DNA of 64,000 nt, from positions 1-64,000 of the forward strand of contig JAPZSB010000007.1 in NCBI GenBank assembly GCA_027531565.1, given 5' to 3'. Each line of letters begins with the position of its first letter. Position 1 is the first letter of the stretch. A model generated the notes under the pieces. The model made no database searches. It was not told the DNA's origin and worked only from the letters and a program-made list of their open reading frames with translations. Both the position numbers and the translations under genes were made by a program. Positions 16,965 to 25,727 of the stretch are shown here, piece by piece. The DNA is from Beijerinckiaceae bacterium. Its GTDB lineage: Bacteria; Pseudomonadota; Alphaproteobacteria; Rhizobiales; Beijerinckiaceae.

Positions 16965-17867
16965 TCAGTTCAGAAGGCCGGCATGCACCATCGCCGCGCG
17001 GATCGCCTGCTTGGTCGCTTCCTGCTGAACCGGCATCATGGGGAGGCGGATTTCCTCGTTCATCCGGCCGAGCAGGCTGAGCCCGTGCTTGGCGCCGGCC
17101 AGGCCGGGCTCCTTGAAAACCGCATCGTGGAGCGGGATCAGCCGGTCCTGGATCGCCAGGGCGCGGGCATAGTCACCGGCAAGGCAGGCGGCCTGCAGGT
17201 CGGCGCAAAGGCGCGGCGCCACGTTCGAGACGACCGAGATGCAGCCGACGCCACCGGCGGCATTGTAGGCCATGGCGGTCATGTCCTCGCCCGAGAGCTG
17301 GATGAAGTCCTTGCCGACAATGGCGCGCTGCTGCGAGACGCGGGCAATGTTGCCGGTCGCATCCTTCACGCCGGCAATGTTCTTCAGCTCGTAGAGCCGG
17401 GCCATCGTCTCGTTGGACATGTCGACGACCGAGCGTGGCGGGATGTTGTAGATGAAGATCGGAATGCCGACGGAATCGTTCACGGCCCTGAAATGCCGGT
17501 AGAGGCCTTCCTGCGTCGGGCGGTTGTAATAGGGCGTCACGACAAGGATCGCCTCCGCGCCGGCCTTCTCGGCATGGCGCGCGAGATCGACCGCCTCGGC
17601 GGTGTTGTTCGAGCCGGCACCGGCCATGACCGGCACGCGGCCGCGCGCCTCGTCGATGCACCATTCGACGACGCGCTTGTGCTCGTCGTGGCTGAGCGTC
17701 GGGCTTTCGCCGGTCGTCCCGACCGGAACAAGCCCGTTGGTGCCCTGCTCGATCTGCCAGCCGACATGCGACCGGAAGGCCGCTTCATCCACGGCGCCGT
17801 TTTTGAAGGGCGTCACCAGCGCGGTGAAGGAACCTCGAAACAGCGCGGCATTGGCGGGCTTGGTCAT
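16965..17867 (-). CDS. dapA: 4-hydroxy-tetrahydrodipicolinate synthase
   Basis: A 300-residue TIM-barrel enzyme condensing pyruvate and aspartate semialdehyde in the lysine/diaminopimelate pathway. Schiff-base Lys168 (AGVKDATG), Tyr140 in IYNIPPRS and the Thr51-Thr52 pair of VGTTGESPT are present. The ATG at 17867 has a good GGAAAG ribosome site; the frame continuing to 17921 has no homology. It is the first gene of a minus-strand dapA-paiB-smpB run and is divergent from the alpha/beta hydrolase. Confidence 0.96.
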   Translation of the reverse strand: MTKPANAALFRGSFTALVTPFKNGAVDEAAFRSHVGWQIEQGTNGLVPVGTTGESPTLSHDEHKRVVEWCIDEARGRVPVMAGAGSNNTAEAVDLARHAEKAGAEAILVVTPYYNRPTQEGLYRHFRAVNDSVGIPIFIYNIPPRSVVDMSNETMARLYELKNIAGVKDATGNIARVSQQRAIVGKDFIQLSGEDMTAMAYNAAGGVGCISVVSNVAPRLCADLQAACLAGDYARALAIQDRLIPLHDAVFKEPGLAGAKHGLSLLGRMNEEIRLPMMPVQQEATKQAIRAAMVHAGLLN

Positions 17868-18007
17868 GATCTTTCCATATGGAAGGGGGCAGGATTGCCG
17901 GAGCAACGCTTTTCCCCCCAATCCGGCCCTCCGTCAACCATGGTGGAGGCCCAGCCGCGTTGCGTCGGGGCACCAGCTTGCTAGAAAGATCCGGAACAGG
18001 AGCCGTC

Positions 18008-18928
18008 ATGCCGCGCAAAACCGGAAAAGCCGCCGCCAGCCATCTCCAGCTTGTCGACACGCTGTCGGAATGGCGGAGCCGCCATGTTCTGGCGCGGGAC
18101 GGGCTCCGGCTCCATCTCCGCGAGATCGGCAACCGGGCCGGCGCGGACCTGCCGGTGATCTGCCTGCCCGGCCTTTCGCGCAACGCGGATGATTTCGAGG
18201 TGATCGGCCGCGCCCTCGCCGAGACGGGCGACCGCTGGGTCCTCGCGCTCGATTCCCGCGGGCGCGGCGGATCCGAATATGATCCGGACTGGCGCCGCTA
18301 CGACCTGCAGGTCGAGCTGGACGATCTCTTCACAGTGCTCGATACGCTCGGCATCGGCCGGGCGATCTTCTTCGGCACCTCGCGCGGCGGGTTGCTGACC
18401 GCGCTTACCGCGATCACCCGGCCGGCGCTGCTGGCGGCCTCGATCCTCAATGATATCGGGCCGATCATCGAAGGCCGCGGCCTCGCGCGGATCCGCGGCT
18501 ATGTCGGCAAGCTGCCGCGCCCGGTCAGCTTCGACGAGGCGACGCAGGTTCTCCGGCAGGTTTTCGGGACGCATTTCACCGACATGGCGCCGGAGGCCTG
18601 GGCCCGGTTCGCGCGGCGGACCTGGAAGGAAGGACCGAAAGGGCTCGAACCGCGCTACGATCCCAACCTCATGCGCCCGCTTGCCGAACTCGACCTCGAA
18701 AAGCCCCTGCCCGTTCTCTGGACACAGTTCGAGACGCTGGCCGTGGCACCGATGATGGTGATCCGGGGCGAGCTCAGCGACATTCTCGGCGAGAACACGG
18801 CGCGGGAGATGGTGGCCCGGCACCCGAATGCCCGGCTGCATGAAGTGCCGTATCAGGGCCATGCCCCGATTCTCGAGGATGCGCCGACCATCGAGGCCGT
18901 GCGCGCCTTCGTGGCGGAACTGGCCTGA
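18008..18928 (+). CDS. Alpha/beta hydrolase
   Basis: A 306-residue alpha/beta-hydrolase fold protein, probably cytosolic. The oxyanion region LPGLSRNADDF (about 53-63), nucleophile elbow GTSRGG with Ser125, and catalytic His285 in QGHAPILED are visible. AGGAG lies six bases before the ATG at 18008. The open frame before that has no similarity. The substrate is unknown; this branch contains esterases and enol-lactone or ester hydrolases. It ends immediately against the stop of the convergent HhH gene. Confidence 0.88.
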   Translation: MPRKTGKAAASHLQLVDTLSEWRSRHVLARDGLRLHLREIGNRAGADLPVICLPGLSRNADDFEVIGRALAETGDRWVLALDSRGRGGSEYDPDWRRYDLQVELDDLFTVLDTLGIGRAIFFGTSRGGLLTALTAITRPALLAASILNDIGPIIEGRGLARIRGYVGKLPRPVSFDEATQVLRQVFGTHFTDMAPEAWARFARRTWKEGPKGLEPRYDPNLMRPLAELDLEKPLPVLWTQFETLAVAPMMVIRGELSDILGENTAREMVARHPNARLHEVPYQGHAPILEDAPTIEAVRAFVAELA

Positions 18929-20041
18929 TCAGGCGGTTTCCGGTGGCTTGCGGCCCTTTTTCGGGGCGGCAACGGGGGCGATGACATTGCCCTGGCCGTC
19001 ATCATTCGTGTCATCGCGCGAGCTGGCGACTTCGCCGGCATCGGCCCGGCGGGCGAAATCGGTGATACCGCCCGCCGCGAGGATCTTCGCCTGGCCGACC
19101 CAGTCCTCGCGCTCGATGCGCCCGGGAAAGGCGAGGTAGCCGCCCACCCACTTCACTTCGTCGGGGCTCCAGCCGGCGATCTGCGCGAAATGCCAGATGC
19201 CGAGGCCATGGAGGCGGCCCTCGTTCTGCTTGCCGATCCCCTTGATCCGCTTGAGATCATCGGCCTTGCCGCCTTTCGGTGCGTCCAGACCCGCGGGTTT
19301 GGTGCCCTCGAGGACCGGGGCCCCGGCCGGCCCCATCGCGGCAACCGGCGCGGGCGCGGCCTGTCCGCCGGCGAGGATCTGCTCGGCATCGAAGCGCCAG
19401 CGCCACCACCAGCTCGGGAACCGCCCCGCATGGCCGAGCTGCCGGAACAGCCAGCGCCGCTGGCCGGGCGAAAGGCCGGCCATCTGGTCGAAATGATAGA
19501 GGCCAAGGGCATTGAGCTTTGCCTGCACCTCCGCATCAATGCCGTAGATGCGCGTCAGGTCGTCCGGTATGCCGTTCCGGGGGCCGGACAGGCCGGTAAT
19601 CGCCTGCTCGATCGGCTCGATCTCCGCTGCGGCGGGTGCCGCCTTCATCGGCTCGACGGCCAGTTCCTTTGCCGGAGCAGCCGGGGCGGCCGCCGGCATG
19701 ACAGCCGGAACCGGTGCCGGTGCGAAGGCCGGGGCGACGCGTTCGGTGACCGGCGCCGGTTCCGGCTTCGAGACGGAGCCACGCAGCAGGGCGGCCAGCA
19801 GGCAGCCGATGACATAGGCACCGAGCATCAGCAGGGCGAGGTCGAGCCAGTAACCCGCCCGGGTCGGAAGGACGCGAAGGATGGCGACGATGCCGCCCAG
19901 CCCCAGCACGAGCCCCCAGGGCAGAAGGCCCGGCCAGAGGCCGCCACCGCCCTCGCGCCGTGCCGCGAGCCAGGCCACCGCCACGCCGAGGACAAGCGCG
20001 AGAAGCAGCCAGAACCAGAAGACTTGCAGGAGGTACATCAT
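18929..20041 (-). CDS. Membrane-anchored protein with two helix-hairpin-helix domains
   Basis: A 370-residue protein with three hydrophobic helices (about 3-26, 36-58 and 64-87), an Ala/Pro-rich linker (about 92-155), then two tandem copies of one domain (about 160-223 and 261-321). Each copy starts DDL-x-RI-x-GI and contains LGL/LGI-x-HF-x-Q-x-AG. The second copy keeps the canonical RIKGIGKQNE hairpin; the first has GIDAEV. This domain type is annotated in databases as flap-endonuclease-like, but no nuclease active site is visible, so DNA binding or protein interaction is more likely. The C terminus is acidic, then basic. It follows the OmpA/BON gene by ten bases and must be co-expressed with it. 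Confidence 0.8.
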   Translation of the reverse strand: MMYLLQVFWFWLLLALVLGVAVAWLAARREGGGGLWPGLLPWGLVLGLGGIVAILRVLPTRAGYWLDLALLMLGAYVIGCLLAALLRGSVSKPEPAPVTERVAPAFAPAPVPAVMPAAAPAAPAKELAVEPMKAAPAAAEIEPIEQAITGLSGPRNGIPDDLTRIYGIDAEVQAKLNALGLYHFDQMAGLSPGQRRWLFRQLGHAGRFPSWWWRWRFDAEQILAGGQAAPAPVAAMGPAGAPVLEGTKPAGLDAPKGGKADDLKRIKGIGKQNEGRLHGLGIWHFAQIAGWSPDEVKWVGGYLAFPGRIEREDWVGQAKILAAGGITDFARRADAGEVASSRDDTNDDGQGNVIAPVAAPKKGRKPPETA

Positions 20042-20051
20042 GGTTCCGCCC

Positions 20052-21812
20052 TCACTTCACGACGAATTCGATGCGGCGGTTCTTCGCCTTGTTCTCGGGC
20101 GTATCATTCGGCGCCACCGGCACCGTCTGGCCATAGCCGACCGGCTCGAGCCGTTCCGCCGGCACGCCGGCCCGGACCATATAGGCCGCCACGGTTTCCG
20201 AACGCCGCCGCGACAACTCGGCATTGGACTGGAAGTTGCCGTCCGTATCGGTGTGGCCGCCGATCTCGATCCGCGCATTGACGCAGCGGAGCGTCACCAC
20301 GGTCAGCCGGTCGACAATCGCGCGGGATTCATCCGACAGATCCGCCGAGCCGGAACGGAAACGCACCGTGCCGCGCGCCAATTCCTGATTGTAGAGCAGC
20401 TGGCATTCCGGCGAGAGCGTGATGGGCGGCGGCAGCGGCAGGACGCCGATGTCCGGCGTGGCGCGGAAACTCGCCGGCAGCAGGCGGGCCAGTTCGGCCG
20501 CGATCTCGCCACGGGCGAAATCGAACAGGGCCGCGCCCTTCACCGTCAGGCCGGTGCCGGACAGCGCGAATTCCCCGCCCGGGGCGAGGCGCGCCAGGGT
20601 ATGGAAGCCGGCGCGGATGGCACCGAGAAAATCGGCCGGAGCGCCAAGCCCCTCGGCCAGCCGGTCCTCGACACGCTCGCCCTCGAAATAGCGGGCTGCG
20701 AGATCGAGCACGTCTGACTTGGTGCGGGAATCCGGAACATAGCCGGTCAGCACCACCCCGCCGGCCTGCCGGGTCGCGCCGAAGACATAGGGCCTGACCA
20801 CGCGGGATTCGACGGCCACCTGCGTGGCGGCAAAACCGGTCGGCAGGGTGCGCAGATCCGTGCGGATATCCTCTTCGGTGAAGAGATCGCGTGCCTTGCC
20901 CTGCAGCGTGATCCGCTCGTCGGTCATCGTGGCGCGCCCCGATTCGAGCTTGGCCATTTCCCGGACGAGGAGCGAGGCGGCGGCCGTCCAGTCCCCTGCC
21001 GGAACGCCATCGGCGACGCGGAGGCCCTCGCGGACCGTCACGCCGAGCGCGCGGGCATCGGCCACCAGCCGTGCCAGTGCCGCTTCGGAAGGCACGTACC
21101 CCGTCAGGGCGAGCGCGTTGCCATTGCGTTCGACCGAGAAGGTAAAGGGCCGGATCACCGGCGGCAGGATATCGCCGGGGGCCAGTCCCTTGGCCAGCCG
21201 GCTGCCGGCCGGGAGGGCCGCGAGCCGCGTCCGGATCTCGGACAGCGCATTGAAATCCTTCGCTCTTCCGGAGATCGAGAGAGACGAGTCCGAAAGCGTC
21301 AGCGTGCCCTCGCTGAGCTTGCCGAGTTCAGCCAGACCGAAGGCGGCCAGCGCGCCGAAACCGGCGGCAGCGCCCCGGGCCGGCTTCAGCTCATCGACGA
21401 TGGCAGCACCGGGAAAGGCTGTCTTCGCGGCATCGAGAAGGGTCTGGCGGGTCTCGCCGGGCGGAACGGCCCCGGTCAGCGTGATCTTGGCGCCATCGCG
21501 CAGGGCCGTGAAGACGAAGGGGCTGGCTTCCGGCAGAAGCGAGGTGCGATCCGCCACCCGGCGCAGGCCGAACAGGCTTTCGAGCTGGCCACGCGCGGCG
21601 GCCCGCGCTTCCGGTGACGGTGCCTCGCCCGTCAGGATGGCATCACGCCCGCCAAGATCGGCCTTCGCCCAGACCTGTCCGGCCGCGGCAAGGCCGGATG
21701 CCGCTCGGGCCGACAGGTCCTGCTCGACGCGGCCCTGGTTCCAGAGCCCGGCCAGGACGACAAGAAGTGCGAGGGGCAGGAGCCCAAAAATCCATTTCCG
21801 TGGCTGTGCCAT
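20052..21812 (-). CDS. OmpA-family protein with repeated BON-like domains
   Basis: A 586-residue protein. An N-terminal signal anchor (about 9-25) is followed by four BON-like repeats, recognisable from the strand motif ILTGEAP, LTGAVP, LTGYVP and LTGYVP, each preceding a helix. The C-terminal OmpA/MotB peptidoglycan-binding domain (about 480-586) contains GGHTDTDG and a final NRRIEFVV. The start at 21812 is chosen because the preceding frame is not signal-like. The protein is probably fixed in the inner membrane and grips peptidoglycan. The HhH protein downstream is its likely partner. BON domains are associated with envelope stress and membrane binding; the precise role is unknown. Confidence 0.85.
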   Translation of the reverse strand: MAQPRKWIFGLLPLALLVVLAGLWNQGRVEQDLSARAASGLAAAGQVWAKADLGGRDAILTGEAPSPEARAAARGQLESLFGLRRVADRTSLLPEASPFVFTALRDGAKITLTGAVPPGETRQTLLDAAKTAFPGAAIVDELKPARGAAAGFGALAAFGLAELGKLSEGTLTLSDSSLSISGRAKDFNALSEIRTRLAALPAGSRLAKGLAPGDILPPVIRPFTFSVERNGNALALTGYVPSEAALARLVADARALGVTVREGLRVADGVPAGDWTAAASLLVREMAKLESGRATMTDERITLQGKARDLFTEEDIRTDLRTLPTGFAATQVAVESRVVRPYVFGATRQAGGVVLTGYVPDSRTKSDVLDLAARYFEGERVEDRLAEGLGAPADFLGAIRAGFHTLARLAPGGEFALSGTGLTVKGAALFDFARGEIAAELARLLPASFRATPDIGVLPLPPPITLSPECQLLYNQELARGTVRFRSGSADLSDESRAIVDRLTVVTLRCVNARIEIGGHTDTDGNFQSNAELSRRRSETVAAYMVRAGVPAERLEPVGYGQTVPVAPNDTPENKAKNRRIEFVVK

Positions 21813-21928
21813 GGTGCCGTGACGCTCCCCTTCCGACCGACTGCGCGGTTGCACTCTCTGCAGCGGAAACGGGAAGGTCAAGAGCGTCCGAATGACGACC
21901 GTTCCGGGGCGAAATCACGGTCGGGGAC

Positions 21929-21960
21929 AAAAACAGAAAAGGGGAGCCTTTCGGCTCCCC
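21929..21960 (-). terminator. Rho-independent terminator of the porin gene
   Basis: A perfect eight-base stem GGGGAGCC/GGCTCCCC with a four-base loop (21941-21960) is followed on the minus strand by TTTTCTGTTTTTG. It lies about 46 bases after the porin stop and separates it from the OmpA/BON gene. Confidence 0.9.
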
Positions 21961-22006
21961 AATCCTTGATCTCGCGATCGACGCGGTTGCCCGCGCCGTC
22001 AGGAGA

Positions 22007-23194
22007 TTAGAAGTCGCGCTGGAAGCGGATACGACCCTGGAAGTTGTCGCGGTTCGTGCCAGCCGGGATGACGCCGGCCGAGGCCGAAACGTTCCGGTAG
22101 GTCACTTCGCCACCGATCAGGAAGCCGGCAACCGGGGTCCAGCCGACAGTGCCGGTGACATCCCAGGCGCGGATCGTGTTGGCAGCGCCCGAGGCGTCAT
22201 GCTGGCCGTAGCCGGCGATCACACCACCCCAGATGGTCGGGGTGAAGTAGACCTGCGCGCCACCGCCGATGGTCCAGGTGCGGGTCGTGCGGAGCGACGT
22301 GCCGATGATGCGGGCGTCGGACGTCACGATCGCGAACTGGCCAACCGTGCCGCCACCCCAACCGGTGTAGCTCGAGGCGCCGTCAGCATAGGCGGCGTTC
22401 AGCCAGAGGTTCGAGCCCTTGGTGAGCATCGGGAGGTTGAACTTCACACCACCCGAGATGGCCCAGCCGTACTTGGTGCCCGGATACACGCCGCCGACGA
22501 AGGTCGACGTACGGATCTGGTGAACCGCACCGGCAACGTAGGCAGAGCCCCACGAAGCGTCATAGGCGAGCTTGCCGACGACGTCCGGCATGGCCTGGCC
22601 AGCATAGGCACCGCCGGTGATCGACGTGCGGCGCTCAGCAGCCGAGTCGAGCGCGATGGTGGCCGAGAAGCCGCCACCGAACGAAGCGGTGTAGCCGATC
22701 GAGTTGACGTACGAGATATCCGAGAACGTACCGACAGCGCCGCCGCCGATGAACGACCAGGCCCAGCCGTGTTCCCAAACCGGGGTCACGCGACCAGCGG
22801 TGAGGCCACCGAACTGGATGAAGGCGTATTCGAGGACGGGGGCATAGGCAGCGTTGTTGTCACGGCCGATGAAGCCACGAACGTAGGTGCGCAGCAGGCC
22901 GTATTCGGTGGCCGTGCGGTGATCGTAGCCGAAGTAGCCGCGAGCACGGAACGTGTTCTTGTCGGCAGCGCGGGTGAGGTCGTTGTTGAAGATGTAGTCA
23001 GCGCGGACGCGGCCGACGATCTTCAGGCACGACGTGGTGCCCGGGACAACGAAGAAGCCGGCACCGTAGGTCGGGCAGGTCTTCACATATTCAACAGCCG
23101 TCGGCTTCTTCACGCCGAGATCGGCAGCCGAGGCGCCGGCAACAGCGACGAGACCCGCCGCCGAACCGAGGAGAAGGCTCTTAACGAGCTTCAT
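22007..23194 (-). CDS. Porin (Rhizobiales Omp2/RopA type)
   Basis: A 395-residue outer-membrane porin. It has a signal peptide (MKLVKSLLLGSAAGLVAVAGASA, cleaved before ADLGVKKP) and the family-specific region around VEYVKTCPTYGAGFFVVPG with two cysteines, CLKIVGRVRADY. Alternating aromatic and glycine-rich strands end in the terminal aromatic residue of IRFQRDF. It should form a trimeric 16-stranded channel. A strong GGAGG lies eight bases before the ATG. The codon choice appears more restricted than in neighbouring genes, as expected for high expression. It is flanked by a leader with a candidate promoter and by a strong terminator, so it is probably monocistronic. Confidence 0.95.
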   Translation of the reverse strand: MKLVKSLLLGSAAGLVAVAGASAADLGVKKPTAVEYVKTCPTYGAGFFVVPGTTSCLKIVGRVRADYIFNNDLTRAADKNTFRARGYFGYDHRTATEYGLLRTYVRGFIGRDNNAAYAPVLEYAFIQFGGLTAGRVTPVWEHGWAWSFIGGGAVGTFSDISYVNSIGYTASFGGGFSATIALDSAAERRTSITGGAYAGQAMPDVVGKLAYDASWGSAYVAGAVHQIRTSTFVGGVYPGTKYGWAISGGVKFNLPMLTKGSNLWLNAAYADGASSYTGWGGGTVGQFAIVTSDARIIGTSLRTTRTWTIGGGAQVYFTPTIWGGVIAGYGQHDASGAANTIRAWDVTGTVGWTPVAGFLIGGEVTYRNVSASAGVIPAGTNRDNFQGRIRFQRDF

Positions 23195-23560
23195 GGTGGT
23201 ACCTCCAAAGATTTCGAGACCAATCGGGAGTTTACGAATTTGGCGTTGGAGACCGCTGCCTAGCCCGCTTTCCCTTGTCACCCGCTTTCTCCCCGGACCC
23301 CCCGAAAGAGAAAGCAAGTCAGCGACCGGAAACTCCCGTCGCGATTGGCACCATACTCATGCGGGATTGTCGTTCAACCTTCGAAAGGGGGTTCGCCGGG
23401 TTCCGGGGCGGCTTTTCAAATCCATGTTGCGGATAAGTCACGCCCCTGTGAACGGGGCAGCCGCATTCCGTGTCAAAACGAGTCGAAGGGTAAGAAATTC
23501 TTCACGAATGGCCCCGTTTTCGCCGCGCTCCGGGCGATCCGGGGCCTGTCGGCCCCGGAA
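23195..23560 (-). promoter_or_regulatory. Porin leader with candidate sigma-70 promoter
   Basis: A 366-base gap upstream of the porin gene. On the minus strand TTGAAC (23377-23372), 16 bases and TATGGT (23355-23350) form a plausible -35/-10 pair, giving an untranslated leader of about 150 bases. A second TTGACA lies further upstream without a good -10. At 23538-23559, directly after the pssA stop, is an eight-base stem CCGGGGCC/GGCCCCGG with a four-base loop. It lacks a T-run, so it is either a weak terminator or an end-protecting hairpin. No gene is visible. Confidence 0.4.
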
Positions 23561-24379
23561 TCAGCCGGCGGGATCCGGGGGCGCAGCCGCGCGGTCCTGG
23601 GCTTCCCGGCGCCGGTAGCGCTGGATCGCGACGGGAATCATCCCGACATAGAGAAGCGTCAGGGCCGAGATCGTCTCGAAGGGATGGCTGAAGGCCAGAG
23701 CGAGAATCACGACCGCGCCGCCGAGAATCGCCAGAACCCATTCGCGCGGCACCGGCGTGCCGAGGCCCTTGCCCGAGAAAGTCGGCAGGCGGGAGATGAT
23801 CAGGGCGGTGGAGACCGCCGTCCAGATGAGAATCATCACCGAATCGCCGGCAAAGGCGGGAATTCCCGACAGGGACAGCGTGAGCGGCAGCATCACCATC
23901 ATGGCGCCGGCCGGCGCCGGCACGCCGACGGCATAGGCTTTCTGCCAGGCCGGACGCTCCGGCCCGTCGATCATGACATTGAACCGCGCCAGCCGCAGGG
24001 CCATGGCGAAGGCGAGAAGCAGGCAGACCAGCCAGCCCGCGGTCTTCAGGGCGTGGAGCTTCCAGAAATAGAGAATCAGCGCCGGGGCACAGCCGAAGCT
24101 GACAAAATCCGCCAGCGAATCGAGTTCGGCCCCGAATCGCGACGTGCCTTTCAGCATCCGGGCGATCCGGCCGTCGATCCCGTCGAGGATCGCCGCGGCG
24201 AGAATCGCGATGGCCGCCGCCTCGAACCGTCCCTCGATGGCGAAGCGCACGGCCGTCAGCCCCGAGGCCAGAGCCGCGAGCGTGATCATGTTGGGGATCA
24301 GCAGGCGGATCGGCACCGGGCGGAAGCGCCGCTGCGGTGGCGCCGGATCAGGCTCGAAGGGCGGAAAGATCGGGTCCAT
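23561..24379 (-). CDS. pssA: CDP-diacylglycerol-serine O-phosphatidyltransferase
   Basis: A 272-residue type II phosphatidylserine synthase in the inner membrane. The CDP-alcohol phosphotransferase signature DG-x2-AR-x8-G-x3-D-x3-D is complete from Asp69 to Asp91. Several hydrophobic segments follow. It makes phosphatidylserine, which Psd then decarboxylates to phosphatidylethanolamine. The chosen ATG at 24379 lies 10 bases after the psd stop, and the pair is co-transcribed. Confidence 0.95.
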   Translation of the reverse strand: MDPIFPPFEPDPAPPQRRFRPVPIRLLIPNMITLAALASGLTAVRFAIEGRFEAAAIAILAAAILDGIDGRIARMLKGTSRFGAELDSLADFVSFGCAPALILYFWKLHALKTAGWLVCLLLAFAMALRLARFNVMIDGPERPAWQKAYAVGVPAPAGAMMVMLPLTLSLSGIPAFAGDSVMILIWTAVSTALIISRLPTFSGKGLGTPVPREWVLAILGGAVVILALAFSHPFETISALTLLYVGMIPVAIQRYRRREAQDRAAAPPDPAG

Positions 24380-24389
24380 GGTCGTCCGG

Positions 24390-25088
24390 TCAGGCCACGC
24401 GGAAGCTTCGCGGCGGCTCTTTCGAGGAAAGGTCGCACAGAACCGTCTCGCCGCCAATCGCGCGCTGGCCTTCCGCCACGAGCGCCTGAGCCCCCTCCGG
24501 CAGGTAGATGTCGGTCCGGCTGCCGAAGCGGATCAGGCCGAAGCGCTGGCCGGGCGAAAGGTCCTCGCCCTCGCGGACGAAGCAGAGGATGCGGCGGGCG
24601 ATCAGCCCGGCGATCTGGACGCAGGCAATCGGGCCGGCGGGCGAATCGATCACCAGCCCGTTGCGCTCGTTGTCCTGGCTCGCCTTGTCGAGATCGGCAT
24701 TGAGGAAGAGCCCCGGCGTGTAGGCGATCTTGCGGATCTTCCCGCCCACGGGCGTGCGGTTGATATGGACATCGAAGACCGAGAGGAAGATCGAGATGCG
24801 CAGGCGCGGCGCATCGCCGAGGCCGAGTTCGGCCGGCGGCGGGAAATAGCCGATCATGCTGACCTTGCCGTCGGCGGGCGAGAGGACGAGGCCGTCCCGC
24901 GTCGGCGAGACCCGCGGAGGATCCCGGAAGAAATAGGCCACGAAGGCCGGCAGGAACCAGAACAGCCAGCCGACCGGCGGCACCAGCCAATGGACGAACA
25001 GGGCCAGCAGGACCGCCGCGACGATGAAGAGATAGCCTTCGGGATGCACCGGAACCACGAATTTCCGGATCGAATCAACAACCGACAT
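24390..25088 (-). CDS. psd: Phosphatidylserine decarboxylase proenzyme
   Basis: A 232-residue short-type Psd producing phosphatidylethanolamine. It has two hydrophobic N-terminal segments (about 17-35 and 39-54), PADGKV (71-76), FLSVFDVHINRTPV (101-114) and the self-cleavage site Gly189-Ser190 in RFGSRTD. That serine becomes the pyruvoyl group of the small subunit. The ATG at 25088 has AAGGAA just upstream; the open frame before it has no homology. It is first in the psd-pssA pair. Confidence 0.96.
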   Translation of the reverse strand: MSVVDSIRKFVVPVHPEGYLFIVAAVLLALFVHWLVPPVGWLFWFLPAFVAYFFRDPPRVSPTRDGLVLSPADGKVSMIGYFPPPAELGLGDAPRLRISIFLSVFDVHINRTPVGGKIRKIAYTPGLFLNADLDKASQDNERNGLVIDSPAGPIACVQIAGLIARRILCFVREGEDLSPGQRFGLIRFGSRTDIYLPEGAQALVAEGQRAIGGETVLCDLSSKEPPRSFRVA

Positions 25089-25322
25089 GCCGTTCCTTCT
25101 TTCTTCTGCGCCCGGCTCACAAGGCCGTGAGGTCATGACGCGGGCGGCTTTCTGCCCTGTTTCCGCCGCACCCTTACCGGCAGGTGGCGGGGCAGGCAAG
25201 GTTCTGCTTCGGGGAGTGCTGCACCGCACATCACAGGATGGCCGGTCAGGCTCCAAGGATTTCGCAGAACATCAGGAAAAGACCGGCCTCGCGTGCCGGA
25301 TTTTTCCGCGGGCTTTGCCAAC

Positions 25323-25384
25323 TTGTCTCTTAATTGTCTTCCGTCTTTGGTATATACTCTCTGCAAAATAAAAGGAGGAGAACC
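25323..25384 (+). promoter_or_regulatory. Promoter and strong ribosome site of the 84-residue protein gene
   Basis: TGG followed by TATATACT (25348-25358) resembles an extended -10 element, with TTAATT or TTGTCT upstream as a weak -35. It is followed by the A-rich leader CTGCAAAATAAAAGGAGGAG, which holds an unusually perfect Shine-Dalgarno sequence AAAGGAGGAG, six bases before the ATG at 25385. Confidence 0.55.
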
Positions 25385-25639
25385 ATGGATCACAATCTGG
25401 CCCTCTCCGCTGTCGGCTACGGCTCCGTCCGTGTGCTGCGCGAACGTCACTTCTCGACCGACCCGTTCCTGCTGCCGGCCAACTGGATCCTGAAAAAGCC
25501 GGATCCCGTGCAGTTCTGCCTTGAAGCCCTTGAAGTCGAACATCCCGACTGGGTGGAGAAGATCGACGAGGAAACCCGCCTCGCGATCCATGCCCGCCTG
25601 CGCGACGAGGCGCGGCGCGGACGCATCACCGCGAGCTGA
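25385..25639 (+). CDS. Hypothetical 84-residue protein
   Basis: I do not recognise the family. The chain is soluble, has one cysteine, no signal peptide and no membrane helix. It contains LKKPDPVQFCLEALE and a predicted helical C terminus (EKIDEETRLAIHARLRDEARRG) rich in charged residues. It is a real, probably well expressed gene: it has an extended -10 promoter, a near-perfect ribosome site and two tandem hairpins after the stop, the second a classical terminator. It is divergent from psd. Its role might be a small regulator or adaptor, but nothing in the sequence proves this. Confidence 0.75.
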   Translation: MDHNLALSAVGYGSVRVLRERHFSTDPFLLPANWILKKPDPVQFCLEALEVEHPDWVEKIDEETRLAIHARLRDEARRGRITAS

Positions 25640-25642
25640 GTT

Positions 25643-25704
25643 CACGCGGGCCCCCCCCCTGCCCGCCCGCGTGATCGCGCCCCGTCCCCCGGGGCGCTTT
25701 TTTT
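25643..25704 (+). terminator. Tandem hairpins ending in a rho-independent terminator
   Basis: The first stem is CACGCGGG/CCCGCGTG (25643-25650 with 25666-25673), around a C-rich loop. The second is GCGCCCC/GGGGCGC (25677-25683 with 25691-25697), followed by seven Ts. It terminates the 84-residue protein gene just before the end of the convergent ABC transporter gene. Confidence 0.9.
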
Positions 25705-25727
25705 GTGCCAAACCAGATTTCGGGCGT

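Noticed and set aside
18929-20041. Calling the HhH membrane protein a flap endonuclease
   Set aside because: The domain name comes from remote similarity; the acidic metal-binding residues of a nuclease are not visible.
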